DNA of 64,000 nucleotides from Leptospira abararensis. Lineage in GTDB: Bacteria; Spirochaetota; Leptospiria; Leptospirales; Leptospiraceae. Below, piece by piece: positions 38,445 to 46,867 of the stretch. Numbering within the stretch: the stretch's first letter is position 1; every line of letters starts with the position of its first letter. Under the pieces are notes generated by a model. The model saw nothing but the letters and a program-made list of their open reading frames with translations, had not been told where the DNA came from and searched no databases. A program made the translations under genes and the position numbers. The stretch is taken from positions 248,001 to 312,000 of the forward strand of contig NZ_JAFFPR010000027.1 of NCBI RefSeq assembly GCF_016918735.1, in the 5' to 3' direction.

Positions 38445-39506
38445 TTAAAATCGAGATTCAAAACTAAATCCATAGAACAAACTATCATTTGGTCTTTGAA
38501 ACTGGTTTGCAGATCCTAAGATATTTGAATTTGGTTTCAAATCTAAAATCGGCTTTAAATACACTCCATTTGCATTTTCCTTTTTTGTTTCCATCCGACC
38601 TAAATAAAAACTATCAATCAAACTGTAAGTAATGATGGAAGTGAATACCGCCGAATAAATGAGAAAACGTTGTCTATGGAAGTCGTATTTGTCCGTACTA
38701 AGGGTATTTGCAAAAACAAATACTCTACCATCTGCCGTAGGGATATACTCGATATCGTTGTTGATTGCATTCACAGATGCATTATATTCATATAACATCC
38801 CCAAGCCGGAAAGCAATGCTCCACTGAAAATAAAAGCAGCTTTTCCATATCTTTTTTCGGTTATCGGCGTATAACCAGGGATAACTTTCGGAGTTTCTTC
38901 CTTAATCACCTTCACAATCACTGACTTGTTTTGAATCTCAAAAGATTCAAAATCTAAAGTATCGACAGATTCCAAAGTTTTGGACTCTGTCTCAATGGTG
39001 ATTTTGTCGCGTTCCAGAGTCTTGAAATTACCAAAAATTTCTTTTCCAGCAAAAACCCATTTACCCTTTACTCCGGGATCAATGTAACGTTCCATAGGAA
39101 ATCCAGAATCCGCATTCACTCGAAGGCTTGCTATTTTTTTTAACGGAATAATCTCAAGTTCCAAGGGGCTACTCTTTTTGGAAAAACTAGCATTCGTTTT
39201 CGTTAGTTTGGTGAGAATTAAATCGCAATCTTCCACACCAAAAGTTTTATAATCGGCACAAGCGGGAAGTCCATCATAACCTACATCGATTCCTAAAACT
39301 TCCGTATTTAAAAATTTATACCTTTTTCCTTGATCCTGCCATTCCACATGAGTGGCGGTTACATTCACTACCTTACCGTTCAGTACTTCCCCTGATTTCA
39401 AGCGAATCTTGTCGGCTGAAAGGGAGAAGAAAGCAAAAACCACGAGAAACGGAAGTGAAATAGCTCGTAGGAAGCGAAGGAAGGATATGTAGATGCCTAA
39501 AACCAA
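38445..39506 (-). CDS. Exported protein with Sm/SH3-like N-terminal domain
   Basis: A 353-residue protein with an N-terminal signal or anchor (about 8-30). A beta-rich domain follows, opening DKIRLKSGEVLNGKVVNVT, which looks like the small barrel found in many spirochaete envelope proteins. Two later hydrophobic segments (about 220-240 and 285-305) may be membrane-spanning. The C-terminal LFYGFSFESRF ends in phenylalanine, as outer-membrane proteins often do. Start is a TTG, since no ATG fits. It is divergent from the HAMP-SpoIIE gene, with an operator-like dyad between. Function unknown. Confidence 0.6.
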   Translation of the reverse strand: MVLGIYISFLRFLRAISLPFLVVFAFFSLSADKIRLKSGEVLNGKVVNVTATHVEWQDQGKRYKFLNTEVLGIDVGYDGLPACADYKTFGVEDCDLILTKLTKTNASFSKKSSPLELEIIPLKKIASLRVNADSGFPMERYIDPGVKGKWVFAGKEIFGNFKTLERDKITIETESKTLESVDTLDFESFEIQNKSVIVKVIKEETPKVIPGYTPITEKRYGKAAFIFSGALLSGLGMLYEYNASVNAINNDIEYIPTADGRVFVFANTLSTDKYDFHRQRFLIYSAVFTSIITYSLIDSFYLGRMETKKENANGVYLKPILDLKPNSNILGSANQFQRPNDSLFYGFSFESRF

Positions 39507-39523
39507 TGGGAAAATCTCATTTT

Positions 39524-39541
39524 GTGATAGATTTCTATCAC
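39524..39541. promoter_or_regulatory. 18-bp palindromic operator-like site
   Basis: GTGATAG (39524-39530) and CTATCAC (39535-39541) are perfect inverted repeats around ATTT. The site sits in the middle of the 63-base gap between two divergent genes. Such a dyad is typical of a dimeric repressor or activator site, and from here it could control both genes. Confidence 0.5.
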
Positions 39542-39569
39542 TTAATTATCGACAATACTAGTAATTGCC

Positions 39570-41087
39570 GTGAACAAAAGCAAAATCAAAACGACGAATT
39601 CCTTACGCTTTAAGATTGGACTGTTTTATTCCCTTCTTGCCTTGCTCAATATCATCTTTTTTACGGTGATGATCTTCGAAAATCAATCTGATTTGCTTCT
39701 CAAGAACTTCCAATTCCAGTCAGAAAACCTCGCCAACACCATCCTCGCTGATATTCAATCCATTGGCCTTTCGGGTAACCGAGATGAAAGTTTTGAAGTT
39801 TTTCGTAAAACACTAAAACTCTATGAAATCAACAGATTTTCGATTTTTGATCCTGATGGAAAAATCATATTATCTGAACCAGAATCTGGACCGGGTGTAA
39901 AAGAAATCACAGAATCTGTTTTAAAAAAGACCAAAGAAGTTTCTTCCGATAAGGAAGGAAATTTATTCAAAGCACGATACAGTTTGGATCTTAACGAATC
40001 GGATTTTACGGTTGATTTTTTATTACCCATCCGTCTTTCCGATAGCAGGGAAGTTTTTCTTTTTACCCATTTTAATATCTCATCAATCCAAGACCGATTA
40101 AAACAACTCTACATTCAGGTGGGTTATGCTGTCCTTTGGGGGATTGTTTTCCATATTATTTTTGCTATCCTTGTATACCGAGCTATCTTCAAACGAGTAG
40201 GATCCTTAGAGGTTGCTTCCAAAGAAATGGCAACAGGTAATTTGCAGTCTAGGGTAGACTGGGGATTTAAAAGTAATGATGAATTGGATAGTCTGGGTAA
40301 GTCATTCAACTTAATGGCAGAAGAAATCCAAAACAAGGTAACAACCATTACTCGGTTGAACGAAGAAATCAATCAAGAACTACAGATCGGAAAAGAAGTC
40401 CAAGAATTATTTTTACCTTCGGTAAAAAAATATAAAAAATTTAATATTGGGAAATTGTATCGCCCCATGCGTGAAGTGTCCGGCGATTTATACCAATACT
40501 TCCAATTTCCAGAAAGTAATTATTATGGATTCTTTTTGGCGGACGCTTCTGGGCATGGAGTTTCTGCAGCCCTCGTAACGGTTGTTATGGCAATGTCCTT
40601 ACAATCAATAATGAAAGAAAATCACTCAGCCATCCAAGCAATCAACCAATTGGGGGAAGTTATTGCCAACCGCCTCCAGGCATCTTTTTTTGCTACCGGA
40701 GTTTTTGTTGTTTTTGAAGAGCCAGGTGTTGTCAAATTTGTAAATGCAGGCCACAACGCTCCCTTTATCATTCGACCTTCCACCAAAGAAATCACCTATG
40801 TTGATAGCTCAGGTCCACCGCTTGGTATGGGAGATGACATTCAATATTCCCTAGAATCTTTTCCAGTTCTTCCTGGAGACAAAATCGTTCTTTATACCGA
40901 TGGTGTTGTGGAAACTCCGATCAAAGAAGGGGGCCTATTTGGACTCGAACGATTTACTGAAGTAGTTTTAGAAAACATTTACTTATCCAATGCAGAAATT
41001 GTGGAAAAGGCAATGGCACTGCTCGAAGAAAAACATGAGGAATATAAGGATGATGTGACTATGATTGTCCTTGATGTACCGGAATGA
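39570..41087 (+). CDS. Membrane HAMP-SpoIIE (PP2C) phosphatase
   Basis: A 505-residue membrane sensor-phosphatase. Membrane helix 1 is at about 14-34, a periplasmic sensing region of about 150 residues follows, then helix 2 (about 190-210), a HAMP domain (about 212-265) and a SpoIIE phosphatase (about 285-505). The latter shows VSGDLYQYF, LADASGHGVSAAL, YTDGVVETP and DDVTMIVLD. It should dephosphorylate a STAS antagonist in response to an envelope signal; a STAS gene lies 1.6 kb away. The start is a GTG without a ribosome site. It overlaps the next gene by four bases. Confidence 0.9.
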   Translation: MNKSKIKTTNSLRFKIGLFYSLLALLNIIFFTVMIFENQSDLLLKNFQFQSENLANTILADIQSIGLSGNRDESFEVFRKTLKLYEINRFSIFDPDGKIILSEPESGPGVKEITESVLKKTKEVSSDKEGNLFKARYSLDLNESDFTVDFLLPIRLSDSREVFLFTHFNISSIQDRLKQLYIQVGYAVLWGIVFHIIFAILVYRAIFKRVGSLEVASKEMATGNLQSRVDWGFKSNDELDSLGKSFNLMAEEIQNKVTTITRLNEEINQELQIGKEVQELFLPSVKKYKKFNIGKLYRPMREVSGDLYQYFQFPESNYYGFFLADASGHGVSAALVTVVMAMSLQSIMKENHSAIQAINQLGEVIANRLQASFFATGVFVVFEEPGVVKFVNAGHNAPFIIRPSTKEITYVDSSGPPLGMGDDIQYSLESFPVLPGDKIVLYTDGVVETPIKEGGLFGLERFTEVVLENIYLSNAEIVEKAMALLEEKHEEYKDDVTMIVLDVPE

Positions 41088-42637
41088 AAAAGTTTTTCTT
41101 TTTCTCTCTTTTCCTCATTCTATTTTTATTTTTCGCTTTGGCCTCTCAGTCCATCGTCAGTGTAAAATTACAAGAATTGCGATTCGGAATTCTCAGAGAT
41201 CAACTGATGAACTACGAACTTTCTTCCCAAACATTACGTGAAAGATTGAAACAAATGTTTCTTTCCAAAGATGATTATATGTCTGAGGTAAAAGTCAACA
41301 TTCTGGAATCGGGTATTATGAACTCCGAAACAGAAGGTTTAGACTTAAAAATGAGTTGGCAGGACCGTTTTGGTCTTTACGTCATCAACTCAGTTCGGTT
41401 TCTCAATTTTAAGCCCGCCTTAGAGTTAGAAGAGCAACAAAAAACAATCATTCGTTTGCAATTTGCCTTTTATATGGAACGGACAAGAAAGTATCCGATT
41501 GCCTCCAAAAAATACCAAGAATTGGAAGATTCTATCACTTCCTCACTTTCAGATGAGATGGCATTCACACTCCTTCACCACGGATATTGTTTGGTGATGA
41601 TGGGTGAAAGAGAAAAGGCCTTTCTTAAACTGACCAAAGCGATCGATTTATTTTCGGGAACTCACTACGCAGAGAATGCAACCCTCCTGATTAGTTTTTT
41701 AGAAGAAGGTGAGAAAAAAAAAGAAGAGCTGAAAAACAAAAAAAGGTCACCAGAAGAATTGGCTTATTCTTTATTTCAAAGTGGGGATTATGAAGAAACC
41801 CTCAAAACTTTGGAAAGTCTACCCAATTTGACCAAAGATCAATCTTATATCAAGGCACGTTCAATGGAAGAGTTGGGTAAAACTTCCAATGCAGTAAAGG
41901 AATACATTCAACTTGTAAAACAAAAACAAAACAAAGAAGTTGCGATCCGTGCAAACAGGCGTTTATTGCTCATCGGAAATTTCTATCAAGAAAACAAATC
42001 CCTTGTTGCTTTTTCCAAAGAAGAAGCAAACAAACTGGGGGATTCCAAGGCAGCAGAAAACATCGAAGAAGGAAAAAGCTTAGTTCTAAAACCAGTCATT
42101 ATTGAAAAAGTACTGAAAGCAGAAACCACATCCAACCTCTCAGAAGAAGATACAAAAGAACTCAACCAAATCAAAGAGAATATCCGCGAATCTCTTGAAG
42201 ATTCTAAACAGGAAACTACCAAACTTGCTGCTGTAGTTTCAGAAGAAAAAATACCTTTGGTTGCAGAAACTCCGGAAGTGGCCTCCGAAGCGCCTGTGAA
42301 AAATCCGCCTGTGGTTGTGAAAAAAACAATTCCGCAAGACCCATTGAAACTAAAGGTAAAGTTAAGGGACGGAAGGGAAGTTGTTTGCGACGAAGTGAAG
42401 ATTGAAGGAAATCTAGCGACTTTGCAATTGGGCTCTTTTGGACTAAACCTTCCTTATGACTTGGTAGTTTCTGTTCAAGTATCCGCGGAACGCGGAACCC
42501 CTGTAAAACTAGTCACTAGTTCTGGAGAAAAATCGGAATCAAATCGATGGATCCAAAATAGTTCTGGCGATTGGACAAAGCCAAAATCTCAAGAAGAGCC
42601 GGTGGTTCGGGGAGAGGTAAAGTCTTTCCGGCTCTAA
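41084..42637 (+). CDS. Membrane-anchored TPR-like protein with C-terminal small-barrel domain
   Basis: A 517-residue protein with one N-terminal membrane segment (about 3-25). A helical region with TPR-like repeats follows (about 120-330, e.g. AYSLFQSGDYEETLKTLESL), then a glutamate/lysine/proline-rich linker (about 340-430). A C-terminal beta domain reads LKLKVKLRDGREVVCDEVKIEG, similar in pattern to the domain at the start of the 38445-39506 protein. Coupled to the phosphatase by ATGA overlap, it may be its periplasmic partner. No named family. Confidence 0.65.
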   Translation: MKKFFFFSLFLILFLFFALASQSIVSVKLQELRFGILRDQLMNYELSSQTLRERLKQMFLSKDDYMSEVKVNILESGIMNSETEGLDLKMSWQDRFGLYVINSVRFLNFKPALELEEQQKTIIRLQFAFYMERTRKYPIASKKYQELEDSITSSLSDEMAFTLLHHGYCLVMMGEREKAFLKLTKAIDLFSGTHYAENATLLISFLEEGEKKKEELKNKKRSPEELAYSLFQSGDYEETLKTLESLPNLTKDQSYIKARSMEELGKTSNAVKEYIQLVKQKQNKEVAIRANRRLLLIGNFYQENKSLVAFSKEEANKLGDSKAAENIEEGKSLVLKPVIIEKVLKAETTSNLSEEDTKELNQIKENIRESLEDSKQETTKLAAVVSEEKIPLVAETPEVASEAPVKNPPVVVKKTIPQDPLKLKVKLRDGREVVCDEVKIEGNLATLQLGSFGLNLPYDLVVSVQVSAERGTPVKLVTSSGEKSESNRWIQNSSGDWTKPKSQEEPVVRGEVKSFRL

Positions 42638-42661
42638 TGAGTCAATGTAACGAGTCAGTCT

Positions 42662-42985
42662 TTATGGGAGTTCTGATTCCCCACCGAGGATGGTAAAAAA
42701 TTTATCCAAACTGGACAATTTTAATATTACCATTACATCCTGGCTAACATTCAAAAGGAAAAACTGTCCTTCTTCCGACTTGAGCTTCTTTTGAAGATTC
42801 GCAAGCAAAGCGATTCCGGAAGAATCCAATAGTTTGATATTGACCATATCAATTGCTACAGACTCAGCCCCGTCATCGATGATTTTGTGGAGTTCTTTTT
42901 TAAGTGCGGGTGCAGAATAAATATCGAGGGAACCCTCTAGAGTAACAACTGTATGATTTTTAACTTGTTTGGTTGTGAAATTCAT
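42662..42985 (-). CDS. STAS-domain anti-sigma factor antagonist
   Basis: A 107-residue single STAS domain of the SpoIIAA/RsbV type. It opens MNFTTKQVKNHTVVTLEGSL and carries the phosphorylatable serine in IKLLDSSGIALLANL. In partner-switching the unphosphorylated form sequesters an anti-sigma kinase. I start at the ATG ending at 42985, because AGGAAG lies upstream; a longer frame would only add an unrelated N-terminus. It is convergent with the TPR gene. SpoIIE phosphatases at 39570 and 12079 are candidate activators. Confidence 0.92.
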   Translation of the reverse strand: MNFTTKQVKNHTVVTLEGSLDIYSAPALKKELHKIIDDGAESVAIDMVNIKLLDSSGIALLANLQKKLKSEEGQFFLLNVSQDVMVILKLSSLDKFFTILGGESELP

Positions 42986-43093
42986 TGAACTTCCTACTGG
43001 CACGTATACTATCTGTTTACTTGCCAAATTTGTAAAGAATTTTTGTGGAAACTTGTTTCGCATGTCTGGTAGCCATTTTGATTAGAAAAAACC

Positions 43094-43273
43094 CTAGGTT
43101 TGTAGCCTTTTTAAAACTAAGGTAATTGCTTGGTTGAAACCATCGAAACCACCCTTGTCATAATCATTAAGTCCTTTATAATCCAAATCACTCATGTCCA
43201 AGAGTAATTTCCTGAGTTCATGCTCTAAATATTCTTTTTTAATATAATTAGTTTCAAAAGTTTTCGGATGCAC
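43094..43273 (-). CDS. Small unlisted protein, 59 residues, unknown function
   Basis: In the 400-base gap between the STAS gene and the phosphodiesterase gene, the minus strand reads from a GTG ending at 43273 to a TAG at 43094. The product begins MHPKTFETNYIKKEYLEHEL and ends FNQAITLVLKRLQT; composition and codon use look like a real protein. The frame stays open about 24 codons further upstream without an ATG, so it may be longer or a remnant. No ribosome site is visible at the GTG. The rest of the gap shows nothing clear. Confidence 0.45.
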   Translation of the reverse strand: MHPKTFETNYIKKEYLEHELRKLLLDMSDLDYKGLNDYDKGGFDGFNQAITLVLKRLQT

Positions 43274-43382
43274 TAGGCTATATCGGACGAAATTTCCTAT
43301 GTTTTTCGAATCTTTTTTAGGTTGAGATTTTAGGAAAAATACGAATCCTTAGTGGGAGAGATAGCCGGCAACGGCCAATACA

Positions 43383-45494
43383 ATGGGCATTCCAATCAGC
43401 GTTCTAATACTCGAAAACGATTCTAATAGTGTATTTGATCTTGTGCGAGAGATGAAGGCCAACGGTCTAAGTCCCCTCTACAAAGTGGTCGAAACATTCC
43501 CATCATGGGAAGCTACAGTCCATGAAGAAGATTGGGATGCAATTATCTGTAGCACCAGAGAACCCTTTCACTCGGAAATTCCTGTATATTTACAATACCT
43601 AAATGATAAAAAAATTGACATTCCGGTAATTTTACTCAGTGATCCTGAAGATTTTTCGAAAAACTTAAGTTATATGAAATCAGGTGTCAATGATCTAATC
43701 GATCGAAAAAACCTCCTCCGATTAACAGAAGTTTTAGAAAGGGAAAGAAGAGAACTTGTTTATAGGAAAGAAAAAAATACTACGGAAACTTTCCTATACC
43801 AATCTTTAAAGGAAATCCAACTTCAGAAGTTTGCTTTAGACCAAGCAAATATTGTCTCTATCACAGATGCGAATGGAATCATCACCTATGTCAACGAGGC
43901 ATTTTCAAAAGCAACTGGTTACACTGTTTCTGAACTCATAGGCCAAAATCATAGAATTCTAAAATCCACAGACAAAACCAAAGAGGATTGGACTAAAATT
44001 TGGGAAACCATTCAAAAAGGTAAAGTTTGGCGAGGTGAGATTAGAAACATTAGAAAAGACGGTAGTGACTATTGGGCCGATACAACGATAGTTCCTTTTA
44101 CGGGTCAAGATGGATCGGTCTTTCAATACATTGCCATCCATCACGATATCACAGACAGAAAACTAGCTGAACAACAGTTAACTCATGATGCCTTTTATGA
44201 TAATCTCACAGGACTTCCAAACCGCGCCTTGTTTCTAGCAAGAATTGAACAAAAAATCTTTGCCTATAACTCAAAAAATACAGGTTATCCTATTTTATTC
44301 TGTATTAACATCGATAACTTCAAGCGAATCAATCATTCCCTGGGAAATGAAGCAGGCGACCAGATACTAGTTATCTTTTCGGAAAGACTAAAACAATTTT
44401 CAGATCCTGATGCCATCATTACAAGGCTCGGTGCGGACAACTTTTCCATTTTGGTCACCCATCTTCTTGCGATTGATGAAGGTGTAAATTATGCAATTCG
44501 ATTATTGGAACGTTTAGGGGATCCCATTCCACTCGGTGGATACGAAATTTACCTAACGGCTTCCTGTGGGATATCCACCTTCGGACTTGGTGGTAAAGAT
44601 GCTGATGTACTTTTGCGAAATGCAGAGATTGCGATGTTTCATGCAAAATCACAGAAGGTGGGGACAGTGTCTGTCTTCAACCAAGCTATGCAGGAAAAAA
44701 TCCATTTCCAACTAGAAATTCAAAATGATTTAAAAAAAGCCTTAACTCATAACGAAATTTTTGTTTTTTACCAACCCATCTTAGATATCAAAGAGAATAG
44801 AATAGGTCATTGGGAGGCACTCGTTCGTTGGCGTCATCCCCAAAGAGGGATGGTTTCTCCGGCAGAGTTCATTCCTCTGGCAGAAGATTCAGGTCTTATT
44901 GTTCCGATCACGCGCTTTGTTTTAGAACAAGCAGCAAATGTCATTGAAGAAGTGCAAATCAAACAAGGCCTTCCCATTTCCATTGCGGTTAATTTAAGTC
45001 CTCAAGTTTTCTTTGATCAAAACATCTTTCACTGGATTGTAGACCTCCACAATCGTAGAGAAATCCCGTATACATCCTTACAAGTGGAAATTACTGAAAG
45101 TTTGGCGATGAAAAATCTCACAGAAACAGTACCGATTCTCTCTAACCTAATTGATATTGGTGTAAAAGTGGCTCTCGACGATTTTGGTACAGGATTTTCT
45201 TCTCTTTCTTATTTAGAAAAATTGCCACTCTCCATTGTAAAAATTGATAAATCATTCTTAAACAACGTTGAAGAAGGCTCCAAAGAAAGTTTTCTATTAA
45301 TCTCTATTATCAATATGGCACATGATCTTGGTTATTCGGTGGTGGCTGAAGGAGTAGAGGAAATAGAACAATTGGAGTTATTGAAATCTTACGAATGCGA
45401 TAAAATCCAAGGTTACTGGTTGTCAAAACCGATTGCAAGTGAAGAAGTAATTCCGTTCATTCATCAATTTTATTCAAAACAGGAAAAACAATGA
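43383..45494 (+). CDS. Receiver-like/PAS/GGDEF/EAL protein, probable c-di-GMP phosphodiesterase
   Basis: A 703-residue signalling protein. Residues about 1-120 form a receiver-like domain, about 145-260 a PAS domain (SITDANGIITYVNEAF), about 270-430 a GGDEF domain and about 440-690 an EAL domain. The GGDEF signature is degraded to RLGADNFSIL, so cyclase activity is unlikely. EAL motifs are intact: EALVRW, NLSPQVF, EITES, DDFGTGFSS, KIDKSF and EGVE. It likely hydrolyses c-di-GMP, perhaps with GTP binding in the GGDEF part. It overlaps the M48 protease gene by four bases. Confidence 0.9.
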   Translation: MGIPISVLILENDSNSVFDLVREMKANGLSPLYKVVETFPSWEATVHEEDWDAIICSTREPFHSEIPVYLQYLNDKKIDIPVILLSDPEDFSKNLSYMKSGVNDLIDRKNLLRLTEVLERERRELVYRKEKNTTETFLYQSLKEIQLQKFALDQANIVSITDANGIITYVNEAFSKATGYTVSELIGQNHRILKSTDKTKEDWTKIWETIQKGKVWRGEIRNIRKDGSDYWADTTIVPFTGQDGSVFQYIAIHHDITDRKLAEQQLTHDAFYDNLTGLPNRALFLARIEQKIFAYNSKNTGYPILFCINIDNFKRINHSLGNEAGDQILVIFSERLKQFSDPDAIITRLGADNFSILVTHLLAIDEGVNYAIRLLERLGDPIPLGGYEIYLTASCGISTFGLGGKDADVLLRNAEIAMFHAKSQKVGTVSVFNQAMQEKIHFQLEIQNDLKKALTHNEIFVFYQPILDIKENRIGHWEALVRWRHPQRGMVSPAEFIPLAEDSGLIVPITRFVLEQAANVIEEVQIKQGLPISIAVNLSPQVFFDQNIFHWIVDLHNRREIPYTSLQVEITESLAMKNLTETVPILSNLIDIGVKVALDDFGTGFSSLSYLEKLPLSIVKIDKSFLNNVEEGSKESFLLISIINMAHDLGYSVVAEGVEEIEQLELLKSYECDKIQGYWLSKPIASEEVIPFIHQFYSKQEKQ

Positions 45495-46267
45495 TTCGAA
45501 TTTTAAATTTAGTTTTAGTGATCGCATTTTTCATTCAGTGCAGCACTTCTCCTACGGGAAGAAGACAAATCCTAATCGTAAAAGATGCTGAAATGAATGA
45601 AATGGGAACCACAACATTTTCAGAAATGAAAACAAAAACGCCAATCGATTCTAGTTCCATTTCCAACACTTATGTAAACTGTATCGTATCAGCAGAGTTA
45701 GCTGTAACTTCAGATACAACGGGAGTGGAATCCTGGGAAGTGGTTGTATTTAAAGACAATACTCCGAATGCGTTTGCTCTTCCAGGTGGAAAAATTGGTG
45801 TTTACACCGGAATGTTTTCGGTCGCAAAAAATAGAGACCAGCTAGCAGCCGTAATCGGGCACGAAATAGGACATGTGATTGCTCGTCATGGAAATGAACG
45901 TGTCTCTCAAAACCAACTAGCGGGTGGATCCGTGAAATTATTAGAAAACCTTGGCAAACCCATGGTTGCAGGTGCCCTGGGAATGGGTGCAAAATTTGGG
46001 ATTCTACTTCCTTTTTCTAGAGAACACGAATCGGAGGCTGATTTAATTGGGTTGGAGCTGATGGCAAAGTCAGGATTTGATCCCAGACAAAGCGTGGAAC
46101 TTTGGAAAAATATGAGTGCCCTTGGGGGAAACAAACCCAATGAGTTATTATCAACACACCCATCGGATGCAACTAGAATGAAACATTTAAATGCGGCAAT
46201 GCCAAATGCTTTGGCATTATGGGAGAAAGCAAAAGCAGAAGGGAAACGTCCCAACTGCCAACTTTAA
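45491..46267 (+). CDS. M48-family metalloprotease lipoprotein
   Basis: A 258-residue zinc protease of the LoiP/YcaL type. The N-terminal lipobox is FFIQC (cysteine at residue 17), so it is lipid-anchored, probably on the periplasmic side. The zinc site is VIGHEIGHVIARH with the third ligand in EHESEADLIGLELM. NAFALPGGKIGVYTGMF is typical of the family. Such proteases maintain outer-membrane proteins. Coupled by ATGA overlap with the phosphodiesterase. Confidence 0.92.
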   Translation: MIRILNLVLVIAFFIQCSTSPTGRRQILIVKDAEMNEMGTTTFSEMKTKTPIDSSSISNTYVNCIVSAELAVTSDTTGVESWEVVVFKDNTPNAFALPGGKIGVYTGMFSVAKNRDQLAAVIGHEIGHVIARHGNERVSQNQLAGGSVKLLENLGKPMVAGALGMGAKFGILLPFSREHESEADLIGLELMAKSGFDPRQSVELWKNMSALGGNKPNELLSTHPSDATRMKHLNAAMPNALALWEKAKAEGKRPNCQL

Positions 46268-46275
46268 AGTGACTT

Positions 46276-46821
46276 TTATTCGCAGAGAAGTTTTCTTCCT
46301 GTGATTTTACAATTTCTAGCCTTACCTTCATCGGTAAGGACTCCGATCCCTTCTTGGCCATCGGAAGTAAAGTCTCCCGATACGGACTTACCATCCTTGA
46401 AACTATAAGTTCCTTTTCCGTTGATTTGTCCGTTTTGAAATTCGCCTACGTATTTATCTCCGTTTTTGAAACTATATTCGCCAGGTCCTTGTTTTTTATC
46501 TTCTACGTAAGTGCCACTAAACTTCTCACCGTCAGTATAGAGGAAACTTCCGCTTCCTTCTCGTAAGTCATTTTTAAAGGATCCGGTATAAACATCGCCA
46601 TTATCATAAACATATTTGCCAATTCCGTTGACGCAGTTCCCTTCAATACATCCAATTTTTTTTCCACCCTTTTCTGGATCTTCTAAACTAACATTTCGTG
46701 AATTGGATTTCGGATCTTGGTTTGAAGGGTCAGATGCGTCTTTTGTATCCTGTGAAGCACAAACAATCAACATAGGTAAAAGAAAAACTCCACAAAGCAA
46801 ACTGCGAAAAGATAATTTCAT
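46276..46821 (-). CDS. MORN-repeat lipoprotein
   Basis: A 181-residue protein with a signal and lipobox LMLIVC (cysteine about residue 21). After a charged linker come four MORN repeats, such as YDNGDVYTGSFKNDLREGSG and FKNGDKYVGEFQNGQINGKG. Cysteine pairs flank the repeats (GCIEGNC and NCKITGRKLLC) and could form disulfides in the periplasm. MORN repeats bind lipids or proteins; the target is unknown. It is convergent with the M48 gene. Confidence 0.87.
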   Translation of the reverse strand: MKLSFRSLLCGVFLLPMLIVCASQDTKDASDPSNQDPKSNSRNVSLEDPEKGGKKIGCIEGNCVNGIGKYVYDNGDVYTGSFKNDLREGSGSFLYTDGEKFSGTYVEDKKQGPGEYSFKNGDKYVGEFQNGQINGKGTYSFKDGKSVSGDFTSDGQEGIGVLTDEGKARNCKITGRKLLCE

Positions 46822-46867
46822 ACATCCCCCAAATCTGAACCCATCGTAGAGTATGATTTTAAAGAAA

